This document shows positions 1-5,424 of a DNA stretch of 11,923 nt, piece by piece; the stretch's first letter is position 1; each line of letters opens with the position of its first letter. Source of the stretch: a candidate division TA06 bacterium (GTDB taxonomy: Bacteria; Hydrothermota; DG-26; E44-bin18; JADFOU01); contig JADFOU010000002.1 in the NCBI GenBank assembly GCA_022562655.1, positions 1,543-13,465 on the forward strand, read 5' to 3'. The translations under genes and the position numbers were made by a program. The notes under the pieces were generated by a model. That model was given only the letters and a program-made list of their open reading frames with translations, searched no databases and was not told the DNA's origin.

Positions 1-296
1 CTTTGAAATATGGATCATTTATCAAGCGCCTGCGCAATGCTGTCAACTCGACACTAATCGCCTTTACATCAGGGATATCAATTACGCCGACCATAATCAT
101 CGACGGGGTTGAGACCACCCTGCCAACATTCAGTACCACCTCCAGGGAAACTACCGAATTTACAATTGGGAAACCGGGTCGAGTCATTGGAGTGAAACTC
201 ATAGGTTCCCTGAACCAGCAAGTCGAAATTTTTAACATCGAGGTAGATGTTTACATTCCATCTTTGGCAGGAGCTGCGGGGAGACCGATGACATGA
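1..296 (+). CDS. C-terminal end of a phage structural (tail) protein, 5' partial
   Basis: The reading frame is open from the left edge and stops with TGA at 294-296, so this is the end of a longer gene; the TTG at position 3 is probably an internal codon. The visible 97 or so residues alternate short hydrophobic and polar stretches rich in Thr, Ile, Val and Gly (for example IIIDGVETTLPTF and GRVIGVKLIGS, then a final VDVYIPS). This is typical of a beta-sandwich at the end of a tail or nozzle protein. No catalytic motif is visible. It overlaps the next gene by four bases (ATGA), suggesting translational coupling. In T7 the gene before gp13 is the tail nozzle gp12, and the same order here makes a nozzle-type protein my best guess; a tail-fibre or other minor tail protein is also possible. 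The function rests on context more than on sequence. Confidence 0.55.
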   Translation, partial: LKYGSFIKRLRNAVNSTLIAFTSGISITPTIIIDGVETTLPTFSTTSRETTEFTIGKPGRVIGVKLIGSLNQQVEIFNIEVDVYIPSLAGAAGRPMT

Positions 297-808
297 TCGA
301 AATCTATCAGGGAAGCAGCAATCAGGATCTTTTCATCGCTCAGTGGTGGGCGAAGATTCAAACGAACGGGGAGTTGAAGATGACATTCTCCTCAAATTGT
401 TATGCTCTCTCTGGTTTCTTCAGCCTGTTTCAGAAGCCGAATGTTCTTACTTTTGATGTAGATCAGAAAGGGCTCTGGTTTGCTGCCTGGTTCGAGCCTG
501 TGATGTCTTCTGCCTTCATGGGTCTTTGGGTTGATAAGAGGAAGAGGGGGACGATTTCCTCCTGGAAGAACTTCGAGAGAGTCGTCAGCGAGGGGCTCTC
601 CAATTTCTCCTCCATCATGGGTGTGACGAAGCAGGAGAAGTTGGTTGCCCAACATAAGAAAATAGGATATACTGAACTAGGTGTTATTCCCGGCATCTTC
701 GATGGGGAGGACGGATTCATTCTCCTCCTTACAAAGGAAGCCTGGGAGAGACGGAGTATCGGTAAGACTAGGAAGCAGGAAGTTGCCATAGCAAGTGGGG
801 GTGTATGA
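293..808 (+). CDS. GNAT-fold phage protein resembling T7 gp13 (internal virion protein A)
   Basis: A 171-residue protein with a good ribosome binding site (GGGGAGA at 278-284, 8 bases from ATG). The layout fits a GNAT acetyltransferase fold: a central beta-rich stretch (VLTFDVDQKGLWFAAWFEP, about residues 51-69), a helical segment (WKNFERVVSEGL), and a C-terminal part (LVAQHKKIGYTELGVIPG, then FDGEDGFILLLTKEAW) resembling the 'alpha-helix, K-hG-Y/F, strand' end of GNAT proteins. T7 gp13 belongs to the GNAT superfamily as I recall, is of similar size, and also sits between the tail nozzle and the ejection proteins. I see no clear acetyl-CoA-binding Q/RxxGxG/A loop, so acetyltransferase activity is doubtful; a virion-assembly role is more likely. 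It overlaps both neighbours by four bases, so the run is probably one transcript with coupled translation. The fold is moderately supported and the role is inferred. Confidence 0.6.
   Translation: MIEIYQGSSNQDLFIAQWWAKIQTNGELKMTFSSNCYALSGFFSLFQKPNVLTFDVDQKGLWFAAWFEPVMSSAFMGLWVDKRKRGTISSWKNFERVVSEGLSNFSSIMGVTKQEKLVAQHKKIGYTELGVIPGIFDGEDGFILLLTKEAWERRSIGKTRKQEVAIASGGV
797..801 (+). promoter_or_regulatory. Ribosome binding site for the gene at 805/808
   Basis: A run of five G residues lies 3 bases before the first ATG (805) and 6 bases before the second ATG (808). The spacing favours the second Met, so the true protein may lack the first residue. The site is inside the end of the preceding gene. 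Confidence 0.4.
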
Positions 809-1350
809 TGGGAGGCGGAGGAAAGGCAGCAGGTCAGAGGGGAAGCGAGGCTCTGGATAAGTTCGTCTCGGAGTTTGCTGAGGTCTCGAAGCCAGCGAGG
901 GAAACCTTCTTCGGACAGCTCCAGGAGGCTCTGACGACTGGCGGGATTGGAGCTCGAATCCCAATCATTCAGAAATCGGTTGAGGCTTCGAAATCTGCGA
1001 CTTCGGCAGCTCTCCGGGGGACAGAAGAAAGTTTAGCCAAGGCTGGCATAGCTGGAGATCCATTCGGTCAGCGTGTCCTCGCTCAGACTAGGCTTGCCGG
1101 TGAGACACAGACTTCTCAGATCCCCACAAATATTATCCGTGAAATGCTTGCTGGAGCTCAGAGTGCAGTACTTGGATCGGCTCAGACTATAACTGGTGGC
1201 TTCGGACAGTTGGCGGCAGTAGGGGCGCAGCGTGAAGCCACAGCTAAGCAGGCATTTCAACAGATGTTCAGCTCAGGGATAAGAGCAGCAGCAGCAGTGC
1301 AAACAGGAGGAGCATCAGAATTAGCAGCAGGAGTAGAATTTCCTTCGTAG
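805..1350 (+). CDS. Small Ala/Gly-rich virion protein, gp14-like by position
   Basis: I do not recognise this protein from sequence. It has 181 residues and is rich in Ala, Gly, Gln, Ser and Thr, with few aromatics and one Met pair at the start (MMGGGGK). It looks helical: an amphipathic N-terminal part (ALDKFVSEFAEVSKPARETF), a central segment with ATSAALRGTEESLAKAGIAG, and a C-terminal Ala-rich helix. No signal peptide, Cys or catalytic motif is visible. Small Ala/Gly-rich proteins of about this size at this place in podovirus genomes are typically ejected internal virion proteins; T7 gp14 has 196 residues and follows gp13. Its start overlaps the previous stop (ATGATG), and 25 bases separate its TAG from the next ATG. 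A gp14-like channel or ejection role is inferred from order and composition only. A short (GCA)4 run at 1285-1296 encodes part of the Ala tract. Confidence 0.65.
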   Translation: MMGGGGKAAGQRGSEALDKFVSEFAEVSKPARETFFGQLQEALTTGGIGARIPIIQKSVEASKSATSAALRGTEESLAKAGIAGDPFGQRVLAQTRLAGETQTSQIPTNIIREMLAGAQSAVLGSAQTITGGFGQLAAVGAQREATAKQAFQQMFSSGIRAAAAVQTGGASELAAGVEFPS

Positions 1351-1375
1351 TCACACCTTAAAAGGATAAAATAAA

Positions 1376-2626
1376 ATGGCAGGAGAAGAAGTATTCGGAG
1401 GCGTTGCAGGATTCCTCCTTGGACAAGCTGGGAAATTCATAGGGAGGCAACAGGATCTTACTCGAAAGAACCAAAATGCTTTCTTCAGTAATCTCCAAAG
1501 GCAGGCTCTTGTAGGAAATAGCGCCATATTTAAAGGGGAGGCTGGTGTAGAGACGTCAAAGAACTTCAAAAAAATGGGCGGGACTGATGAGCTTTTCTCT
1601 ATTCTTACGAAGGTTGCGATAGCACCAACTACACAGGAAAATAGAGAGGCTCTCTTGGCAGAATTCGATAGGCGAGAAGCAGATAGCAGGTTTAAGGAAA
1701 CGCAGGCAGAAGCTGCTAAGAGTGCCATTCTAGGAATACAAAGACGACCTGGAGGTTTTGCCGATCTTCCCGCACCTTTGCAGGAGGCTGTAATTCCAGG
1801 GACTGGTGCTCCTGGGGCGCGAGTATTTGAAGTTAAAGAGCGGGAAAGGCGATCCATTCGAGAAGCTGGATTAGCACAGCAGAGGATTGACACAGCACGA
1901 GGTACTCTTCAGGAGACTATAGCTGCCGGAAAATCTGAGAGGCTACTCAAAAAAGATCTTAGGAAGGTTAGAGATTTGGAAATTAAAAGATCAACTTCTC
2001 AGTTGAGAGGGAACATTGCAATCAGGTCAGGGGATGAATTTGGTTTATCCGCAGGTCAAGGAGAGACGTATGCTAGGTTCATCATGAAAGAGCTAAAAGG
2101 TTCTCTTCCCCCTGCGATAGCCGCTAAGGTCGGGGTTAATGCTACAGCAATTGCAAAATCTGTTCAGGACTCAATCAAAGAACGTGACAAAGGAATCATA
2201 ATGCTCCAAAAACTTTCCGAGGCAGATAATCCTTTAGCTGAAGCTGCACAGAATGAGGAGGGAGTTCCCGCATTTGAGAGCAAAGTGAGAGAAGCTAACT
2301 CATTTATTGCTAGACACTTTTTGAATATGGTCCAGAAAAGATTTCTTACTCCAGAGGAAGCTCAAGCGCAGTTTGATATCCTGGCAAAATTTCCTGATGT
2401 TGATACTGGAAAAGGATTTTTCAATGTGGATAGAGCTGGACTTCTTATCTCAATCGAGGAAGCCAAGAAACAGAATATTTCGGGAGCACTCGATCTCACA
2501 ATCGAATCATTTCTTACTCCTTTGACTGGGGAAGAACGCACTCCAGAAGAAGAGGCATTCCTTGAGAGACAAGCCCCTCTTAGAGGAGCAGCAGCTCCAG
2601 AACTTGGACCTCCCGGCGGTTTTTAA
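1376..2626 (+). CDS. Helical putative internal virion (ejection) protein, 416 aa
   Basis: No family recognised. The start is well supported by AAGGA at 1362-1366, 9 bases before ATG in an A-rich 25-base gap, the longest gap on the plus strand. The N-terminus is Gly/Ala/Phe-rich (EEVFGGVAGFLLGQAGKF) and could be an amphipathic or membrane-interacting helix. Residues about 85-220 are very rich in Arg, Glu, Lys and Gln and look like long helices or coiled coil (KERERRSIREAGLAQQRID; ERLLKKDLRKVRDLEIKR). The region about 240-390 is also helical, and the last 35 residues are acidic and Pro/Gly-rich (a disordered tail ending GPPGGF). No enzyme motif is visible; in particular there is no lytic transglycosylase signature. 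Position between a gp14-like and a gp16-sized protein suggests the counterpart of T7 gp15, although T7 gp15 is much larger (747 residues). That assignment is inference. Confidence 0.65.
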   Translation: MAGEEVFGGVAGFLLGQAGKFIGRQQDLTRKNQNAFFSNLQRQALVGNSAIFKGEAGVETSKNFKKMGGTDELFSILTKVAIAPTTQENREALLAEFDRREADSRFKETQAEAAKSAILGIQRRPGGFADLPAPLQEAVIPGTGAPGARVFEVKERERRSIREAGLAQQRIDTARGTLQETIAAGKSERLLKKDLRKVRDLEIKRSTSQLRGNIAIRSGDEFGLSAGQGETYARFIMKELKGSLPPAIAAKVGVNATAIAKSVQDSIKERDKGIIMLQKLSEADNPLAEAAQNEEGVPAFESKVREANSFIARHFLNMVQKRFLTPEEAQAQFDILAKFPDVDTGKGFFNVDRAGLLISIEEAKKQNISGALDLTIESFLTPLTGEERTPEEEAFLERQAPLRGAAAPELGPPGGF

Positions 2627-2628
2627 TA

Positions 2629-5424
2629 ATGCCTCTTACCGCAGAAGAGACAGAGAAATTTGTAAAAGACTCATTCTTCCAGAATCTCCAGCCTGATCGA
2701 CAGATCAAACTTTTCAGAGATTTCGCAAATAGAAAGGACGAGCAGTTTCGGAATTTAACTGCTGGTCAACAAGCCAGAACCTCTTCCGAAATAATAAATA
2801 GGTTTGAGCCCTCCTTCGGAGAAAAGGCAGCCGCATTCGGAAAGAAGGCGGTGGAAGTGGTAGGCGGTCTCGTTGTTCCTCAAATTACTTCTATAGTCCA
2901 AGATCCCCGCCGAGAGAATGTATCCACACGAACAAATTTTTTCACTAATATGTTGGAAGCTATTTCAGATCCTACTTTCTTCCTAGACCCGACTGGTCTC
3001 GCACCTAGAGTAAGAACACCAGAGGAGAAAGAGGCGTTCAAGGAGGCAATTCTTGGAACTGAGAAGGGTCGAATTGCAGCTACGGTAGCGCAGGAACTTT
3101 TGACATTAAAACTCATTTTCGGAACCGCTGGAGCTGTTGGAAGGGCAGTCTTCAAACCACTTGTTGATACCGGATTAGTAACAAAGATCATTGCCGGGGA
3201 GACCAGCCGGGAACTGGCTAAAGCAGGAGTATCTTCCTCACTGACAGCCTTTCAACGGAGATTGGCGCAGGGTGTGCTAGTTGATCTCACTGCCGGTGAA
3301 CTCTTCGGTATTACCAACGAGCTTGAAGATGACGGGGTAAATTTAGTAGAGAATCTCATTGCTACTCCTCTCATGTTTATCGCTCTGGGTCTTGGACTTC
3401 GAGCATCTGCCAAATACTTATCCCGCTTTCTTCCACTTAAAAGGAATATCGACCCTCGAATTTTAGAGGATCCTTTCTTTCAGGAAGTCGTAAAAGATGC
3501 ACAGAGATCTGCGAATGCTTTTCAGAAGTTTGCGGGTATAAGCAGAGAAGATTCCGTTGAGTTACTGCTCAGGGCTTCAAGGGGTGAAGTCACAAATGTA
3601 GAGGCCAATAGCGTTATGACCTTCTTCATGAAAAACCCTGAGATGCTTTCTAACAATTTCAATCTTCAAATTGCAAGGCAACTTCGCCCTAAGTTCGCTC
3701 CAGAATTCATTGTCATTCCAAAAGGCAGGATGGAAGTCTCATTCCAGGATAGCGCAGAAAGAATAGACCAATTTATCAAACCCAAAAATCTAGATGAAGC
3801 TGTGGCTCTGGCTGAGCGAGCAAGAAGCGGGGAAATATTTCTGCAAGAGGTGAAGGGAACAGAGAATCAGCTCAGGATGTTTAGGGAGATCTTTAAGCCC
3901 AGAGCAAAACCTCCTGAGTTGCTTGAGTTTAAACCCATTCCCCCAAAAGCGCCTGAAGCAACTTTACCTGGGCAAGCTGAAGCCGGATTCGAAAGGGTTG
4001 GAGTTGGAGCCCCGGAACCTAGAAAAGTTACTGAGCCCCGTCCTTTCGTTCCTGGTGCTGCCGCTGCTGAACCAGCAGGCCAAAAATTTGTCTTACCTGC
4101 AAGAACCGATCTCATCCCTACCGCCGCAGAAATTACGGAGAGGAAGCTGGGAGTTCAGCCGAGAGAGTTGGCTCCTTCAAGACTGGAACCTGGTGAGCCC
4201 GGAGCTCCCCCTCCTACCGAAGCTGACGTAGTCCCTGGAAGGCAGCCAATCTCCCCCACTGCTGAGATCATAACGCCTGCACCTACTCCTGCTCCAGAAG
4301 CGCGAATAGCGCCTGGATTCGCATTTACTCCTAACGGGAGAAAGGTCAAGGTAGATGCCTTTGGACTTCCAGTTCCAGATATCCTTACTCAAGTTCAAAT
4401 GCTTGAGAGACAGATGTTCTCTTCGGCTGTCAGGGATATGATAGAGACAGTTCCCCTTCCTGAAAAAGTTGTCGTAAGAAAGTTAAAGAAAATTCTAAGG
4501 GAGAAGAAAGAAGTCAGTCCTGCAATTAGAAAAAGGATTGAAAAAGTTGGTGGCGAGATTACCGATTCGACAATCGGCGATGTGACTTTCAAGGTTGGGG
4601 ATAGAACTTTTACTGTCGAGAGAAAAGGTGGAATTACCACTAAGAAACTTAAAGATGCCATCGAAAGAGAGCGCAGAATTGCACCGGAAACATTGTCGGA
4701 TAGAACGACCACACCTTCTCCCCCTCCTCCACCTGGATCAGAGATCGTCAGCCATACGAGTCAGACAAAAGCAACTATCATCAGCACTGAAGGGCCTGGA
4801 GGATATGCAGTTGAGGTAGCAGGGAAGAAAGGATTTGTAACCCCATTAGAGGATGGCACTGTCGCAACTGATCTGATCGAACCGGCAGCAGAAGATCTCC
4901 CAATAGCAAAGAGAGGATTTCTTCAGGAGAAAATTAAAGAGAGAAGAAGGGAGGCTGCTGAACTTGCAGAACCTCAATTCGATCAGGGAGCTGAATCAGT
5001 TGTACGAACTAAGAGAGGAAGGAAGGCTACGACGTTTCATGACTCGGAATTGGATACAATAACATTGACAGAAGTTGATACAGGGATCACAACTACGATA
5101 AACAAAACTGATATGATGGAAGCAATTCGAGATGGTAGGATCATACCCACCTCAGAAACTATAACGCAGCTTTCAATGGGAAATCTCCTTGAAGTCCAAT
5201 CAAAACTTGAGTCCAGTCTCAGGGCTACAAAAGGACAGCCGTTGCAAGTACAAAAAGCACTAGCAGTTCGAGAGAAGATGGATGATATCATCACCGAGTT
5301 CCAAAGAAGAACTGAACGACTAACCGATGGCATGAATGAAACGTCAGCATTCATGGAGTCAGAGTATCGAAAATTCTTAGACGGTGAGAAAGGAGAAGCT
5401 GGCCTTGGTTTGTGTCCTCCGTAA
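2629..5424 (+). CDS. Very large putative ejection protein with Pro-rich linker, 931 aa
   Basis: It begins two bases after the previous stop (TAATAATG) with only a weak Shine-Dalgarno (GGCGG), so translation is probably coupled. Visible layout: a charged helical N-terminus (1-60); a region with SDPTFFLDPTGL near residue 120; a hydrophobic stretch at about 151-175 (ATVAQELLTLKLIFGTAGAV) and another at about 243-257 (LIATPLMFIALGLGL), either of which could touch a membrane; a helical region to about 420; a Pro/Ala/Glu-rich low-complexity linker at about 424-562; a Lys/Arg-rich helical part; PSPPPPPGS near 696-703; a small beta-rich, possibly SH3-like piece at about 705-755 (GGYAVEVAGKKGFVTPLEDG); and a helical C-terminus. 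No peptidase, transglycosylase or nuclease motif is apparent. Size, position and multi-domain build resemble phage ejected or polyvalent proteins. The C-terminus (GLGLCPP) is abrupt and overlaps the next gene, raising the possibility that both form one product by frameshift. Confidence 0.65.
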   Translation: MPLTAEETEKFVKDSFFQNLQPDRQIKLFRDFANRKDEQFRNLTAGQQARTSSEIINRFEPSFGEKAAAFGKKAVEVVGGLVVPQITSIVQDPRRENVSTRTNFFTNMLEAISDPTFFLDPTGLAPRVRTPEEKEAFKEAILGTEKGRIAATVAQELLTLKLIFGTAGAVGRAVFKPLVDTGLVTKIIAGETSRELAKAGVSSSLTAFQRRLAQGVLVDLTAGELFGITNELEDDGVNLVENLIATPLMFIALGLGLRASAKYLSRFLPLKRNIDPRILEDPFFQEVVKDAQRSANAFQKFAGISREDSVELLLRASRGEVTNVEANSVMTFFMKNPEMLSNNFNLQIARQLRPKFAPEFIVIPKGRMEVSFQDSAERIDQFIKPKNLDEAVALAERARSGEIFLQEVKGTENQLRMFREIFKPRAKPPELLEFKPIPPKAPEATLPGQAEAGFERVGVGAPEPRKVTEPRPFVPGAAAAEPAGQKFVLPARTDLIPTAAEITERKLGVQPRELAPSRLEPGEPGAPPPTEADVVPGRQPISPTAEIITPAPTPAPEARIAPGFAFTPNGRKVKVDAFGLPVPDILTQVQMLERQMFSSAVRDMIETVPLPEKVVVRKLKKILREKKEVSPAIRKRIEKVGGEITDSTIGDVTFKVGDRTFTVERKGGITTKKLKDAIERERRIAPETLSDRTTTPSPPPPPGSEIVSHTSQTKATIISTEGPGGYAVEVAGKKGFVTPLEDGTVATDLIEPAAEDLPIAKRGFLQEKIKERRREAAELAEPQFDQGAESVVRTKRGRKATTFHDSELDTITLTEVDTGITTTINKTDMMEAIRDGRIIPTSETITQLSMGNLLEVQSKLESSLRATKGQPLQVQKALAVREKMDDIITEFQRRTERLTDGMNETSAFMESEYRKFLDGEKGEAGLGLCPP
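3900..4315 (+). other. Low-complexity Pro/Ala/Glu-rich coding segment
   Basis: About 138 codons inside the 931-residue gene encode a stretch dominated by Pro, Ala, Glu and Gly (PPKAPEATLPGQAEAGFE, later TPAPTPAPEARIAPG) with few large hydrophobics. This is expected to be a flexible linker between a membrane-associated N-terminal half and a charged C-terminal half. A second short Pro tract (PSPPPPPGS) lies at 4714-4740. Confidence 0.6.
5389..5395 (+). promoter_or_regulatory. Shine-Dalgarno inside the 931-aa gene, supporting a TTG start at 5405
   Basis: AAAGGAG at 5389-5395 is followed 9 bases later by TTG at 5405, in the frame of the downstream gene. The GTG at 5384 has no purine-rich site upstream, and the ATG at 5471 has only a distant GAGGAAGAG (5450-5458). 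The site could also act as an internal stimulator if the ribosome frameshifts between the two genes. Confidence 0.5.

Noticed and set aside
1285..1296. (GCA)4 trinucleotide run as a possible phase-variable repeat
   Set aside because: Only four units, in frame and encoding an Ala tract; length change would not shift the frame.
1351..1375. Promoter or terminator in the A-rich gap before the 416-residue gene
   Set aside because: Only 25 bases; it holds the ribosome binding site, and I see neither -35/-10 pair nor hairpin with T-run.
1351..1893. 180-codon reading frame on the minus strand opposite the 416-residue gene
   Set aside because: It lies entirely antisense to a well-supported gene with a good ribosome binding site, and its Cys/Ser/Arg-rich, Pro-heavy composition is typical of a shadow frame.
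3923..4231. 102-codon second-frame ORF inside the 931-residue gene
   Set aside because: It coincides with the Pro-rich low-complexity stretch, where alternate frames stay open by composition; no start signal.
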